Below, piece by piece: positions 8,906-18,311 of a DNA stretch of 45,407 bases (position 1 is its first letter; each line of letters starts with the position of its first letter). The notes below the pieces were generated by a model. It made no database searches and was not told where the DNA came from. It saw nothing but the letters and a program-made list of their open reading frames with translations. Origin of the DNA: Thermoleophilia bacterium. Its GTDB lineage: Bacteria; Actinomycetota; Thermoleophilia; Solirubrobacterales; 70-9. The stretch lies in NCBI GenBank assembly GCA_016649615.1, contig JAENXK010000004.1:1-45407 (forward strand), read 5' to 3'. The position numbers and the translations under genes were made by a program.

Positions 8906-9142
8906 CTACTGCTCGTAGAGTTTGATGATCCTGATCGAGCCGGCCGGGGCGGTCTCGATGCAGAGGTTGCAGAGTACGCATTCGTCCAGGGCCGGCACCT
9001 GGATCTCGGTGCCGGCTTCGGTCGCCTTGAAGATGCCGACCGGGCAGACTTCTTCCAGTTCTGTGGCGAGCTTGATGTCCGACTTTGCCGGTTCGTCGAT
9101 CTCGACGTCGATGAAGACCTTGTTCAGGGTTTCGGAGCTCAT
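8906..9142 (-). CDS. Small single-cluster ferredoxin, FixX-like
   Basis: A 78-residue protein has four cysteines: C33 in EVCPVGIF and C55, C58, C61 in ECVLCNLC. This is the arrangement of one [4Fe-4S] cluster in FixX-like and RNA-polymerase-D-like ferredoxin domains. The position where a second cluster would need a Cys reads IETAPAG. The ATG overlaps the TGA of the preceding SucD-like gene (ATGA), so synthesis is probably coupled to that CoA-ligase subunit. A role as electron carrier or as a structural subunit of the ligase is possible; neither can be decided from sequence. A longer reading upstream would overlap the previous gene and is rejected. Confidence 0.8.
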   Translation of the reverse strand: MSSETLNKVFIDVEIDEPAKSDIKLATELEEVCPVGIFKATEAGTEIQVPALDECVLCNLCIETAPAGSIRIIKLYEQ

Positions 9143-10050
9143 TTTGCGATCTTCTCCTTGACTGCGTCTGGAATCTCGTCGATTCGCTCCACCACGGTGA
9201 TCCCGGCCGCCTGGAGGCGGGCGATCTTCTCGGTGGCAGAATCCTCTTTGCCTTCGACGATCGTGCCGGCGTGGCCGAAGCTCATGCCCTGCATCTCGTC
9301 CTCGTCCATGAACTTGCCGGCCATGAAAGCGACGATCGGCAGCCGGGAGTTGTTCTCCTGGACCCACTCCGACAGCTGGGCCTCCATGCGGCCACCGGGC
9401 TCGGTGTAGATCACGATCGCTTCCGTCTGCTCGTCGGCCTCGAAGTAGGGCATCAATTCAGCGTAGGTCGAGCCGATGATTGCGTCGCCGCCGATCGAGA
9501 TCGCGGTCGAGACGCCCAGCCCGGCCGCGGTCAGCGACGACGAGATCTCGGTGGTCATGCCCCCGGACCGGGACATGACGCCGATAACCCCGGGCTCGTA
9601 CGACTTTGCAGCGTCTTTGGCCGGGCCGCCGATGCCACCCATCTTGCAGACCTCGGGGACGATCAGTCCGAGGCAGTTGGGCCCGATGATCCGGGCGCCC
9701 CGCAGGTCAGCCAGTTCGACCATCTGGGCGACGTCTCCGCGCGGGATGCGCTCGGTGACGATCACGATCAGCTTGATCCCGTTCTCGATCGCCTCCAGAA
9801 CGGCATCCTTGGTGAAGCCGGGGGGAACCGTCACGACCGAGCCGTCGATCGGGCCACCGTGGTTTTCGACGGCCTGGGCGACCGTGTCGAATACCGGGAC
9901 CCCGTGGACTTCGCGGCCCTTGCGGCCGGGAGTGACTCCGCCGACGATCTTCGAGCCGTAGTCGAGACACTCGCGGGTCAGGTTGATCGCTTCGCGCCCG
10001 GTTATGCCCTGGACGATGAAGGTCGTGTCCCGGTTGAGAAGGACGCTCAT
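9139..10050 (-). CDS. Divergent succinyl-CoA synthetase alpha-like subunit, ATP-citrate-lyase/citryl-CoA-synthetase flavoured
   Basis: The 303-residue protein has the SucD layout: a CoA-binding Rossmann domain (VQGITGREA, GGVTPGRKG), GPNCLG, and the phospho-histidine loop FGHAGTI near the C-terminus. Canonical SucD has SRSGTLTYE, a KxGxxPGH segment and MGHAGAI. Here the sequence reads SRSGGMTTE, has CKMGGIGG instead of the PGH segment, and has FGHAG. These variants recall ATP-citrate lyase and citryl-CoA synthetase, as I remember those families. The substrate is therefore open: succinate, malate, citrate or another acid. It overlaps both neighbours by 4 bases (ATGA). Confidence 0.8.
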   Translation of the reverse strand: MSVLLNRDTTFIVQGITGREAINLTRECLDYGSKIVGGVTPGRKGREVHGVPVFDTVAQAVENHGGPIDGSVVTVPPGFTKDAVLEAIENGIKLIVIVTERIPRGDVAQMVELADLRGARIIGPNCLGLIVPEVCKMGGIGGPAKDAAKSYEPGVIGVMSRSGGMTTEISSSLTAAGLGVSTAISIGGDAIIGSTYAELMPYFEADEQTEAIVIYTEPGGRMEAQLSEWVQENNSRLPIVAFMAGKFMDEDEMQGMSFGHAGTIVEGKEDSATEKIARLQAAGITVVERIDEIPDAVKEKIAK

Positions 10051-11264
10051 GCTGCCTCCCCCTGGATCTTGGCAACCGCCCGGCCGGCGGCATCCCAGAG
10101 GGAGACCGACCGGTCGCAGTACTCGACTCCATACTTGTCGAGGATCTCGAAGCCTTCGTCTTCCCAGGCCCCCGGGATGCGGAAGATCGCGATCGTCTCG
10201 GCCGGATCAAGGCCCAGTTCGAGGCAGGCCTTGATCACGCCCCGGGCGACGATGTCGACCCGGGTGTTCGAGACGATCGACATCATCACCGCGATCTTCT
10301 CGACGCCGTCTTTCTGAAGAACCTCTTTGGCCAGGCCACAGGCCTTTGCCACCGAGGGGTTGCCGCCGATCTCGGAATAGTTTGCCGGCCTGCCGCCCTG
10401 GTTGCGGACCGCGTCGGTCAAAGTGAGCGAGCCGCCGCCGGCTCCGATCACCAGGCCGAGATCGCCTTTGAATCCGTGGTCCTTGCCCTGGATCACGCCG
10501 CGATGGTCGGCGCCGTCGATCGCCTTCACGTTGCGCTCGAAATCGCTCGGCTCATAGTTGTCGCGGGTGTCGTCCTCGGCGATCTTCAGCTCTTTTCGCA
10601 GCAGCTGCTTCTGACGCCCGATCGCCTCTTCTTCCATGTCCATGTGGGCATCGAGGGCGACGAATGATCCGTCGTTCAGCTCGGCCAGCGGGTTGATCTC
10701 GGCCAGGGTCATGTCGTACTTGAGGAAGAGCCGGGCCAGGCGGGCCAGGATCGGGGTCGCCCGGTTGAGCTGGCTGCCGGTGACGCCTGTGGCGGCGATC
10801 ACCTGTTTTGCCTCGAAGTCGAAAACCGGGAGCAGATTCGAGATGTGGGCGCGGCCGACGTAGTCTGGATGTTCTTCGGCGACTTCTTCGATATCGATCC
10901 CGCCCATGTAGCTGAACAGCATCAGGGGCTTCTTGGCGGTGCCGTCCCAGACGACCGAGACGTAGTACTCGCGCTTGACTTCGGCTTTCGGATCGACCAG
11001 GACGCCACGCGGCATCAGGCCGTTGATCTCCAGATCAAGGATCGTGGCGGCGTGGTCCGCGGCCTCGTCGGGGGTATCGGCGAACTGAACGCCACCGGCC
11101 TTCATCCGGCCGCCGCTCAATACCTGGGATTTGATCACGACCGGGCCGTCGATCTCCTCGGCGACCTCGCGTGCTTCGTCAGCTGTCTGGCAGAAGCCGT
11201 ACTTGGTGACCGGGATCCCGGCCAACTCGACGATCTTTCTGGCCTCGTATTCGTAGAAGCGCAT
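10047..11264 (-). CDS. Divergent succinyl-CoA synthetase beta-like (ATP-grasp) subunit
   Basis: The 405 residues start with the SucC-type N-terminus (MRFYEYEARKIVELAGIPV). The ATP-grasp domain follows, with VIKSQVLSGGRMKAGGV and AEINPLAEL, and a C-terminal CoA-ligase domain. In that domain canonical SucC has FLDVGGGA and NIFGGI. This protein has ANYSEIGGNPS and SIVSNTRVD, closer to the ANYGEYSG-type segment I recall from ATP-citrate lyase. Together with the SucD-like partner (4-base overlap) it should form an NTP-dependent CoA ligase with an intermediate phospho-histidine. It is the first gene of the operon; the start is the ATG at 11264. Calling it plain succinyl-CoA synthetase is the conservative alternative. 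Confidence 0.8.
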   Translation of the reverse strand: MRFYEYEARKIVELAGIPVTKYGFCQTADEAREVAEEIDGPVVIKSQVLSGGRMKAGGVQFADTPDEAADHAATILDLEINGLMPRGVLVDPKAEVKREYYVSVVWDGTAKKPLMLFSYMGGIDIEEVAEEHPDYVGRAHISNLLPVFDFEAKQVIAATGVTGSQLNRATPILARLARLFLKYDMTLAEINPLAELNDGSFVALDAHMDMEEEAIGRQKQLLRKELKIAEDDTRDNYEPSDFERNVKAIDGADHRGVIQGKDHGFKGDLGLVIGAGGGSLTLTDAVRNQGGRPANYSEIGGNPSVAKACGLAKEVLQKDGVEKIAVMMSIVSNTRVDIVARGVIKACLELGLDPAETIAIFRIPGAWEDEGFEILDKYGVEYCDRSVSLWDAAGRAVAKIQGEAA

Positions 11265-11345
11265 ATGCGGCGGAGAATCTATTCGATGGGGGCGTCGACT
11301 GCTATTCCGATCCGGACGGTAGGAATCGGCGGACTCCGCCAGGTA

Positions 11346-11351
11346 TAGGCT
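11346..11351 (+). promoter_or_regulatory. -10 box TAGGCT for the DUF4333 lipoprotein gene
   Basis: TAGGCT ends 7 bases before the GTG at 11359. This spacing fits leaderless initiation, and no ribosome site is visible. Confidence 0.55.
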
Positions 11352-11358
11352 CCGGACC

Positions 11359-11658
11359 GTGACGACCGTGTCCTCTCACTCTCTGCGGGTCTCTCTGCTG
11401 GTTCCGGTGGTCGCGCTGGCCGGATGTGCCGGAACGGTGATCGATTCGCAGAAGGCCGAGGATGCGATCGCCGACAACGTGGAAACGGCCACCCGGGTCC
11501 AGGTCAAGACGGTCACCTGCCCAGACGATGTCGAGGTGGCGACCGGGGCCCGATTTGACTGCGAGGTGACTACGGCTGACGGACGCCGGGCGGTGGCCGA
11601 ACTGAAGATCCTCAACGAAGACGCCGACGTCCGTGTGGTGAGGTTGAGCAGGCAGTAA
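11359..11658 (+). CDS. DUF4333 lipoprotein
   Basis: The 99-residue protein begins with a signal peptide ending in a lipobox, ALAGC with Cys23 as the lipidation site. The mature part carries the DUF4333 pattern: a helix (QKAEDAIADNV) followed by TCPDDVEVATGARFDC, whose C54 and C68 probably form a disulfide. Such proteins are attached to the outer face of the membrane in actinobacteria. Their role is unknown. The start is GTG with a TAGGCT box 7 bases upstream. It is divergent from the CoA-ligase operon. Confidence 0.8.
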   Translation: MTTVSSHSLRVSLLVPVVALAGCAGTVIDSQKAEDAIADNVETATRVQVKTVTCPDDVEVATGARFDCEVTTADGRRAVAELKILNEDADVRVVRLSRQ

Positions 11659-11802
11659 CGGATCGGTGCCCGGTGGCGCCGGATCGCACAGCACGGCAAC
11701 GGGTATCTGCGCAACAATCAGGGAAAGGGCCCGATTAGGGTTCCCTCAACAGTCCCAATCGCCCCTATCGTCCAGGGTCGCAACAAAGGAGTTAGAGCGC
11801 TC

Positions 11803-13611
11803 GTGAGTGAGACCACCGAGGTATCCGCGCCGACCGACAACGCCAGGCTTCTCGCCTGGGTGGATGAAGTCGCCGAACTGACCCAGCCAGACTCGATCCA
11901 CTGGTGCGACGGTTCGGCCGAAGAGTACAACCGGCTCGCCGAGGGACTCGTCGAGGCCGGGACCTTCGAGCGGCTCGACCAGGCCAAGCGACCGAACTCA
12001 TACCTCGCCTCATCCGACCCGGCCGACGTGGCCCGGGTCGAAGACCGCACCTTCATCTGCTCCGCTCAGGAAGAGGACGCCGGTCCGACCAACAACTGGA
12101 AAGGCCCGGAGGAGATGCGGGGGATTCTGAATCCGCTGTTCAAGGGCTCGATGAAGGGCCGGACCATGTATGTGGTGCCTTTCTCGATGGGCCCGCTCGG
12201 CTCGCCGATCGCTCACATCGGGGTTCAGCTGACCGATTCGGCCTACGTCGCGACTTCGATGCGGATCATGACCAGGATGGGCGCCGGCGCGCTGGACGCT
12301 CTCGGCTCGGACGGCTTCTTCGTGCCCTGCGTCCACTCGGTCGGCATGCCGCTCGACGAGGGTCAGGACGACGTTGCCTGGCCCTGCAACGCCGACAACA
12401 AGTACATCGTGCATTTCCCCGAGAGTCGCGAGATCTGGTCATTCGGGTCCGGGTACGGCGGCAACGCCCTGCTCGGCAAGAAGTGCTTTGCGCTGAGGAT
12501 CGCCTCGGTAATGGCGCGCGACGAGGGCTGGATGGCCGAACACATGCTGATCATCAAGGTGACCAATCCCGAGGGTGAGGTCAAGTACATGACCGGCGCT
12601 TTTCCTTCGATGTGCGGCAAGACCAACCTGGCGATGCTGGCCCCCAGCATTCCCGGCTGGACGGTCGAGACGATCGGCGACGACATCGCCTGGATGAAGT
12701 TCGATGACGACGGCAGGCTGCGGGCGGTCAATCCCGAGGCCGGATTCTTCGGGGTGGCCCCCGGAACGGGCGAGGAGACCAACCACAACGCGATGGAGAC
12801 GATCGGATCGAACACGATCTTCACCAATACCGCCAGGACAGATGACGGCGACGTCTGGTGGGAGGGCAAGAGCAAGGAGGTGCCCGGGCACCTGATCGAC
12901 TGGCAGGGCAACGACTGGACCCCGGATTCAGACCAGCCCTCATCGCACCCGAATGCCCGCTTCACCGCTCCGGCCTGCCAGAGCCCGAGCATCGCTTCCG
13001 AGTGGGAGGACTCGGCCGGAGTTCCGATCGATGCCTTCCTCTTCGGCGGCCGGCGCGCCACGGTCATTCCGCTGGTGACCGAGGCTTTCGACTGGAACCA
13101 CGGCGTGTTCCTCGGCGCGACCATGTCTTCGGAGACGACCGCGGCCGCGGCCGGCGCGGTCGGTGAGCTGCGCTTTGATCCGATGGCGATGCTGCCGTTC
13201 TGCGGGTACAACATGGCCGAATACTTCGGCCACTGGCTGAATATAGGTCAGCGCGAAGGGGCAGTGTTGCCGAAGATCTTCTACGTCAACTGGTTCCGCA
13301 AGGACCCCACCGGGAACTTCATCTGGCCGGGCTTCAATGACAACAGCCGCGTGCTCGAGTGGATTTTCAAACGCTGTGACGGGGAAGGGGAGACCTTCGA
13401 GACCGTGCTCGGCCTGCTGCCTTCGATCGGCGACCTCAACCTGGAGGGAATTGACATTTCGGCCGAGGCACTCGACGAGATCCTGACCGTTGACGACGAC
13501 GCGGTCAGAAGGCAGTTGCCGCAGACCGAAGGGCACCTGGCCAAGTTCGGCGATTCGCTTCCTGAAGGGATCACCGAGCAGCTGGAGGCCCTGAAAGAGC
13601 GTCTGGCCTGA
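11803..13611 (+). CDS. pckG: Phosphoenolpyruvate carboxykinase, GTP type
   Basis: It interconverts oxaloacetate + GTP and phosphoenolpyruvate + CO2 + GDP, the entry to gluconeogenesis. The 602 residues match the usual family length. Visible features are FVPCVHSVG, the nucleotide-binding [13 protein letters not shown] at about residue 265-277 (the hyper-reactive Cys of the GTP-type enzymes), the metal region [11 protein letters not shown], and [17 protein letters not shown]. The start is GTG with an AAAGGAG ribosome site; a TATCGT -10-like box at 11766-11771 gives a short leader. With the ethylmalonyl-CoA genes downstream it fits growth on C2 compounds or fatty acids. The next gene begins 16 bases after its stop. 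Confidence 0.95.
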   Translation: MSETTEVSAPTDNARLLAWVDEVAELTQPDSIHWCDGSAEEYNRLAEGLVEAGTFERLDQAKRPNSYLASSDPADVARVEDRTFICSAQEEDAGPTNNWKGPEEMRGILNPLFKGSMKGRTMYVVPFSMGPLGSPIAHIGVQLTDSAYVATSMRIMTRMGAGALDALGSDGFFVPCVHSVGMPLDEGQDDVAWPCNADNKYIVHFPESREIWSFGSGYGGNALLGKKCFALRIASVMARDEGWMAEHMLIIKVTNPEGEVKYMTGAFPSMCGKTNLAMLAPSIPGWTVETIGDDIAWMKFDDDGRLRAVNPEAGFFGVAPGTGEETNHNAMETIGSNTIFTNTARTDDGDVWWEGKSKEVPGHLIDWQGNDWTPDSDQPSSHPNARFTAPACQSPSIASEWEDSAGVPIDAFLFGGRRATVIPLVTEAFDWNHGVFLGATMSSETTAAAAGAVGELRFDPMAMLPFCGYNMAEYFGHWLNIGQREGAVLPKIFYVNWFRKDPTGNFIWPGFNDNSRVLEWIFKRCDGEGETFETVLGLLPSIGDLNLEGIDISAEALDEILTVDDDAVRRQLPQTEGHLAKFGDSLPEGITEQLEALKERLA

Positions 13612-13627
13612 CCGCCGGAAGAGCCTG

Positions 13628-14368
13628 ATGCTGGCGGTCATCGGCGGCAGCGGTCTCTACCTCCTCGGGGGGCTGGAGGTCGAAGACAGCCGGATCGTCC
13701 GGAACCGTTTCGGGGCGACCTCGGGACCGCTGGTCAGGGGCCGCCTCGGCGGCGAGGAGATCGTCTTTCTCGCCCGTCATGGCGAGGATCATTCGATCGC
13801 CCCGCACCGGATCAACTACCGGGCCAACGTCGACGCCCTGCGCGGGGCCGGGGCGGACCGGGTTCTCTCGATCGCCACCGTCGGTGGGATCGGCCCGGGC
13901 TGCACGCCGGGCGCCCTTGTCGTGCCCGATCAGATCATTGATTACACCTGGGGCCGGGAGCAGACCTTCAGCGAGGCCGGCGATCCGGTCGTCCACGCCG
14001 ACTTCACCGACCCCTACTCGCCGGGCTGGAGGTCCGAGATAACTGCCGCCCTGACCGCACTCGGCATAGAGCACATGGACGGTGGAACCTACGGGGCCAT
14101 CCAGGGGCCTAGATTCGAATCGGCGGCCGAGATCAAGCGGCTGAGCCGGGACGGATGCTCCGTCATCGGAATGACCGGCATGCCCGAGGCGATCCTGGCC
14201 CGCGAGGCCGGGCTCGCCTACGCCGCACTCTGCCCGGTGGGCAATCTGGCCGCCGGGATCGGGGGCGATCCGCTCGAGGCCGAGCAGGTGGTCGCGGCGG
14301 TCGAGCCCGCGATGGCCCTGGTCGAACCACTTGTGAGAGAACTGCTTGATCGCGGCCCTGCCGATTAG
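13628..14368 (+). CDS. 5'-methylthioadenosine/S-methyl-5'-thioinosine phosphorylase family protein
   Basis: It would cleave a methylthio-nucleoside with phosphate to the base and 5-methylthioribose-1-phosphate (methionine/purine salvage). The 246 residues show the family marks: IGGSGLY, phosphate-binding RHG and HRINYRAN, GTYGAIQGPRFES, and IGMTGMPEAILARE. The MTGMPE motif, with Gly-Met rather than the Thr-Val of human-type MTAP, resembles methylthioinosine phosphorylases such as that of Pseudomonas aeruginosa. Substrate preference (MTI, MTA or another nucleoside) is therefore uncertain. It lies directly after pckG on the same strand. Confidence 0.82.
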   Translation: MLAVIGGSGLYLLGGLEVEDSRIVRNRFGATSGPLVRGRLGGEEIVFLARHGEDHSIAPHRINYRANVDALRGAGADRVLSIATVGGIGPGCTPGALVVPDQIIDYTWGREQTFSEAGDPVVHADFTDPYSPGWRSEITAALTALGIEHMDGGTYGAIQGPRFESAAEIKRLSRDGCSVIGMTGMPEAILAREAGLAYAALCPVGNLAAGIGGDPLEAEQVVAAVEPAMALVEPLVRELLDRGPAD

Positions 14369-14413
14369 CGTTAGCATCGGCCGAACGCACCGGATCCGAG
14401 CACGAGGAGAGCA

Positions 14414-15778
14414 ATGACCGAGGAACAGACAAAGTACATCCTGCCGGAGTCTTCAATCCCGACCAGTTGGGTGAACATCCTGCCCGACCTCCCCGGTGAA
14501 CCCCTGCCTCCGCTCAGCCCGGCTACCGGCCAGCCGGCCGGACCGGACGACCTTTCGGCGATCTTCCCGATGGATCTGATCGCGCAGGAGATGTCGGCGG
14601 ACCCCGAGATCGAGATACCTGAAGAGGTCCGCGAGATCTACAAGCTCTGGAGGCCGACTCCTCTGGTCAGGGCGCGCCGGCTGGAAAAGGCACTCGACAC
14701 ACCTGCCCATATCTACTTCAAGTACGAAGGAACCTCGCCGGCCGGATCGCACAAACCGAACTCGGCGGTCGCCCAGGCCTTCTACAACCGTGAGGCCGGA
14801 GTCGAGAAGCTGGTAACCGAAACCGGGGCCGGCCAGTGGGGCTCGGCGCTTTCGATGGCCTGCCAGATGTTCGGGCTCGAGTGCGAGGTGTTCATGGTCG
14901 GTGTCTCCTACGACCAGAAGCCATACCGCCGGTCGATGATCGAGACCTGGGGCGGCACGGTCCACCGGAGCCCTTCGGGGCTGACCGAGGCGGGCCGTTC
15001 CCAGGCGTCACACCCAAGTGGCAGCCTCGGCATCGCGATCTCCGAAGCGGTGGAGGTGGCGGCCGGCTCGAGCAACGCCAACTACGCGCTCGGCTCGGTG
15101 CTGAACCATGTCTGCCTGCACCAGACGGTGATCGGTCAGGAGGCGATCGAGGCGATGGAGATGGCCGGCGAGTACCCCGACGTAGTCATCGGCTGTGTCG
15201 GCGGGGGGTCGAACTTCGCCGGGCTGATCTACCCGTTTGTCCGCCAGAACCTCAAGAGCGGTAAGAACACGCGTTTTGTCGGCGCCGAGCCGGCCGCTTG
15301 CCCGACTCTCACCAAGGGCGTATACGCCTACGATTACGGCGATACGGTCGGGATGACCCCGTTGATGCCGATGTACACGCTCGGCCACGACTTCGTGCCG
15401 CCGCCGGTCCATTCAGGCGGATTGCGCTATCACGGCGATGCCCCGAGCCTGTGCGCCCTGGTCAAGTCGGGAATGGTCGAGGCGACCGCCATTCCGCAGG
15501 GGGCCGCCTTCGACGCAGCGGTGCGCTTTGCCAGGGCGGAAGGGATAATCCCGGCCCCCGAGCCGGCCCATGCCCTCCGGGCTGCCTTCGACGAGGCTGA
15601 AGCGGCGCGCGAGGCTGACGAGGAGCGGGTCATCCTGGTCGGGATCTGCGGCCACGGCCACCTCGACCTGGCGGCCTACGACGCTTTTCTGGCCGGCGAT
15701 CTCGAGGATCTCGAATTCCCCCAGGGCGAGCTTGACGCAGCGATTGCCGGCCTTCCCGAGGCTCCCTCAATCGCCTGA
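14414..15778 (+). CDS. trpB2: Tryptophan synthase beta-like protein, TrpB2 type
   Basis: A PLP enzyme of 454 residues. It has the long N-terminus typical of TrpB2 ([18 protein letters not shown]), the substrate/PLP region [15 protein letters not shown], the Schiff-base Lys114 in GSHKPNSA and the phosphate-binding glycine loop [12 protein letters not shown]. TrpB2 enzymes convert indole and serine to tryptophan, often without a TrpA partner; some act on phosphoserine. No other trp gene is nearby, so an indole-salvage role is possible. A TAGCAT -10-like box lies about 40 bases upstream and a GAGGAG ribosome site precedes the ATG. A strong terminator follows. Confidence 0.9.
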   Translation: MTEEQTKYILPESSIPTSWVNILPDLPGEPLPPLSPATGQPAGPDDLSAIFPMDLIAQEMSADPEIEIPEEVREIYKLWRPTPLVRARRLEKALDTPAHIYFKYEGTSPAGSHKPNSAVAQAFYNREAGVEKLVTETGAGQWGSALSMACQMFGLECEVFMVGVSYDQKPYRRSMIETWGGTVHRSPSGLTEAGRSQASHPSGSLGIAISEAVEVAAGSSNANYALGSVLNHVCLHQTVIGQEAIEAMEMAGEYPDVVIGCVGGGSNFAGLIYPFVRQNLKSGKNTRFVGAEPAACPTLTKGVYAYDYGDTVGMTPLMPMYTLGHDFVPPPVHSGGLRYHGDAPSLCALVKSGMVEATAIPQGAAFDAAVRFARAEGIIPAPEPAHALRAAFDEAEAAREADEERVILVGICGHGHLDLAAYDAFLAGDLEDLEFPQGELDAAIAGLPEAPSIA

Positions 15779-15787
15779 TTGCGCGGC

Positions 15788-15819
15788 ACCCCCGCAACCC
15801 TGCGGGTAGCGGGGGTTTT
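15788..15819 (+). terminator. Rho-independent terminator after trpB2
   Basis: An 8-bp stem ACCCCCGC / GCGGGGGT is followed by TTT. The region between the arms can also pair (CCCGCA / TGCGGG). It lies 9 bases after the trpB2 stop and, on the same strand, just before the next gene's start. Confidence 0.85.
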
Positions 15820-15826
15820 CGGGTTC

Positions 15827-17119
15827 GTGGAGCCGAACCGGAAATCCGTCAGCCCGGGAAACAGCGGAGCGCGCCCGACGGCCTGGCGCCTTCTGATCGC
15901 CAGCATCGCAACCGGACTTCTTGTGGCCTTCGGACTCCTGGTCCTCTGCCACCCGAACGCCCGGGCCGCCGAGCCCTACGTGACCCAGAGCGACATCAGC
16001 TACGACCTGGGTTCTCCGCCGGCCGATCCGGCCCAGAACCGGCTCGATATCTACCAGCCGCCCGGACCGTCCTCAAACCTTCGACCTTTCGTTCTGCATA
16101 TCCACGGTGGTGGCTGGAGACGGGGCGACAAGGCGAATGCGTCGATGCCTGACAAGGCGGCCCTGTTCACCGGCCTCGGCTATGGACTGGTCAGCATCAA
16201 CTACCGGCTCTCCCCGAACACCGGTGACCCTGACAACCCGGACCCGAACCGGATCATGTTCCCCGACCATCCCGATGACGTCGGTGAGGCGATCGGCTGG
16301 TTGGACCGAAACGCCGCCGCCTACGGCCTCGATCCCGACCGGATCATCCTGATGGGCCATTCCGCGGGAGCCCATCTGGCTTCCCTGGTCAGCACCGAGC
16401 CGAAGTACATCGAGCGCTACGGAGTCGACAGGCGACAGATCCTCGGCACGATCCCCCTCGACACAGCCGCCTTCGACATCGAGCAGTCGGTCCTCGGCAG
16501 TGACCCGGAAGAGCCTTCAGCACTGTTCGCCAGCGCTTTTGGTACGCCGGCCGAGAACGCCGTCAGCGATATCTGGGCGACCGCTTCTCCGCTGACCTGG
16601 GCCGACCCGTCGGACCCACGCCACCTATTCGTCGTTCAGACAATTCCCTACCGGATCAGCCGCCAGGTGGCGATGGCGAGCAAGCTTGGTCAGGAGGAGT
16701 CTTCCGTAGTCGCAGTTCCCCTGAACCACAACGGCGTCAACCGGGCGATCGGCTCGCCGACCGACACCACCCAGGCCACTCCGGCCGTGGTCCAGTTCGT
16801 CGCCGAGAGGCTTTCTTCTTACCGCGAGCCTCGCGTGAAGATTCTCAAGCGGCCTTCGAAGCTGGTCCGGCTCGGGCGCAAGGCCCGCAGCGGCAAGCCG
16901 AAGAAAAAGACGGTCCGCTTCGCTTTCAAGGGCTTGGAGAACGTTTCAGGTTTCCAGTGCCGGATCGACGGCGCCGACTTCCGAAGCTGCACGTCGCCCC
17001 GCCGCTATCGGGTCGGTCCAGGGAAGCACCGCTTTCGGGTAAGGCCGCCCTACCCGAGTGGCAGACCGGGCGAGGTGAAGCTGATCAAGTTCAGGGCTCT
17101 GGTGAAGAAGCGGCGCTGA
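15827..17119 (+). CDS. Secreted alpha/beta-hydrolase (esterase) with a C-terminal beta domain
   Basis: The chosen GTG at 15827 lies just past the trpB2 terminator; earlier in-frame starts would place the terminator inside the gene. The 430 residues start with a basic stretch and a hydrophobic signal segment (LLIASIATGLLVAFGLLVL) ending near ARAAEP. The hydrolase domain has the oxyanion motif HGGGW, the nucleophile elbow GHSAGAH, and a likely catalytic His in LNHNGVNRAIG. After a basic linker rich in Lys and Arg, a C-terminal domain shows the FQCRIDGADFRSC pattern with a probable disulfide. I recall that pattern as frequent on secreted Thermoleophilia proteins. It is probably an exported carboxylesterase; the substrate is unknown. 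Confidence 0.8.
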   Translation: MEPNRKSVSPGNSGARPTAWRLLIASIATGLLVAFGLLVLCHPNARAAEPYVTQSDISYDLGSPPADPAQNRLDIYQPPGPSSNLRPFVLHIHGGGWRRGDKANASMPDKAALFTGLGYGLVSINYRLSPNTGDPDNPDPNRIMFPDHPDDVGEAIGWLDRNAAAYGLDPDRIILMGHSAGAHLASLVSTEPKYIERYGVDRRQILGTIPLDTAAFDIEQSVLGSDPEEPSALFASAFGTPAENAVSDIWATASPLTWADPSDPRHLFVVQTIPYRISRQVAMASKLGQEESSVVAVPLNHNGVNRAIGSPTDTTQATPAVVQFVAERLSSYREPRVKILKRPSKLVRLGRKARSGKPKKKTVRFAFKGLENVSGFQCRIDGADFRSCTSPRRYRVGPGKHRFRVRPPYPSGRPGEVKLIKFRALVKKRR

Positions 17120-17147
17120 TCAGCCGCGCTTCACCTGCCGGCGCTGA

Positions 17148-18167
17148 CTACATCCCGTACTGCTCGGCCAGCTCGGGGTCCTTGGCGGCCAGCATCTCGG
17201 CCAGCTCGACCATCACCTTGCACTGCTTCCAGGTGGCGTCGTCCTGCATCTTGCCGTCGATCATGTGGACTCCGCGACCGTCGGGGATCGCCTCGATCAC
17301 CTTCCTGGCGAAGATGACTTCGTCTGCCGGGGGAGAGAAGACCTTCTTGGCGATCTTGATCTGGACCGGGTGAAGTGACCAGGCGCCGACGCAGCCGAGC
17401 AGAAAGGCGGCGCGGAACTGCGTCTCACAGCCCTCGACGTCCTTGATGTCGCCGAACGGGCCATAGAAGGGCAGGATGTCGTTCGCGGCGCAGGCGTCGA
17501 CCATGCGGGCGATCGAGTAGTGCCAGGGATCCTGCTGGGCAGTCACGCGGGCGGCCTCGAGATCGTCGAGGTCCGGGTCTTCCATCGATCGATAGCCGGG
17601 GTGACCGCCGCCGACTCTCGTGGTCTTCATCCGGCGCGAGGCGGCCAGGTCGGCCGGGCCGAAGCTCATGCCCTGCATGCGCGAGCTGGCCGCGGCGATC
17701 TCTTCCAGGTTGGTCACGCCCTGGGCGGTCTCGAGGATCGCGTGGACCAGGATCGGCCGCTCGACCGAAGCCTTGGCTTCGAGCTGGGCCAGCAGCTGGT
17801 CGATGTAGTGGATGTCCCAGGGACCCTCGACCTTGGGCACCATGATCACGTCGATCCTGTCGCCGACCTCGGTGACCAGGGTGGTCAGATCGTCGAGGAC
17901 CCAGGGGCTCTCGAGCGAGTTGATCCTCGTCCAGAGCTGGGTGTCGCCGAGGTCGGCTTCTTTGGCGACTTTGACCAGGCCGGCCCGCGCGGCCTCCTTG
18001 TTGTCGACCGGGACCGCGTCTTCGAGGTTTCCGAGCAGGATGTCGGCCTGCTTGGCCATGTCGGGCACTTTGGCCGCCATCTTCTCGTTCGAGGCGTCGA
18101 AGAAGTGGATCATCCGTGAAGGCCCGAACGGGATCTCGGTTACCGGATCCGGGGCGCCGATGGCCAT
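17148..18167 (-). CDS. mcl: L-malyl-CoA / beta-methylmalyl-CoA lyase (HpcH/CitE family)
   Basis: It cleaves beta-methylmalyl-CoA to glyoxylate and propionyl-CoA, and condenses glyoxylate with acetyl-CoA to malyl-CoA, in the ethylmalonyl-CoA pathway. The 339 residues align by eye with Rhodobacter Mcl1. Shared blocks are [33 protein letters not shown], the metal ligands Glu in ILETAQGV and Asp in [24 protein letters not shown] and [11 protein letters not shown]. The start is the ATG at 18167, which keeps about 18 residues before the first conserved block as in Mcl1. An alternative ATG is at 18113. It is divergent from the GNAT-mcd unit and has its own TATAAA promoter. Confidence 0.88.
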   Translation of the reverse strand: MAIGAPDPVTEIPFGPSRMIHFFDASNEKMAAKVPDMAKQADILLGNLEDAVPVDNKEAARAGLVKVAKEADLGDTQLWTRINSLESPWVLDDLTTLVTEVGDRIDVIMVPKVEGPWDIHYIDQLLAQLEAKASVERPILVHAILETAQGVTNLEEIAAASSRMQGMSFGPADLAASRRMKTTRVGGGHPGYRSMEDPDLDDLEAARVTAQQDPWHYSIARMVDACAANDILPFYGPFGDIKDVEGCETQFRAAFLLGCVGAWSLHPVQIKIAKKVFSPPADEVIFARKVIEAIPDGRGVHMIDGKMQDDATWKQCKVMVELAEMLAAKDPELAEQYGM

Positions 18168-18270
18168 GGGCTGGAAAAAGTTCCTCGGGTTTCGCAAGCT
18201 GCTCCTTCGATTCGTTTGGAAAGACCGCCGACCGTGCGGCGAGTGTCGCCGGACTACGCGACGGTCCCAA

Positions 18271-18276
18271 TTTATA
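18271..18276 (-). promoter_or_regulatory. -10 box TATAAA of mcl
   Basis: TATAAA on the minus strand lies inside the near-palindrome CCCA-N7-TGGG (18266-18280), about 105 bases upstream of the mcl ATG. The symmetry suggests that a regulator may bind over the -10 element. Confidence 0.4.
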
Positions 18277-18311
18277 TGGGTTCGAACCGGAGCGGCGGTC
18301 GCTGCCGGCGC

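Noticed and set aside
9143-9367. N-terminal extension of the ferredoxin to 153 residues
   Set aside because: The extra part overlaps the SucD-like gene and reads as Arg/Gly-rich noise; the ATG in ATGA coupling is natural.
15779-15826. Upstream in-frame start for the secreted esterase
   Set aside because: It would put the strong trpB2 terminator inside the coding region and add a non-signal-like N-terminus; the GTG at 15827 fits better.
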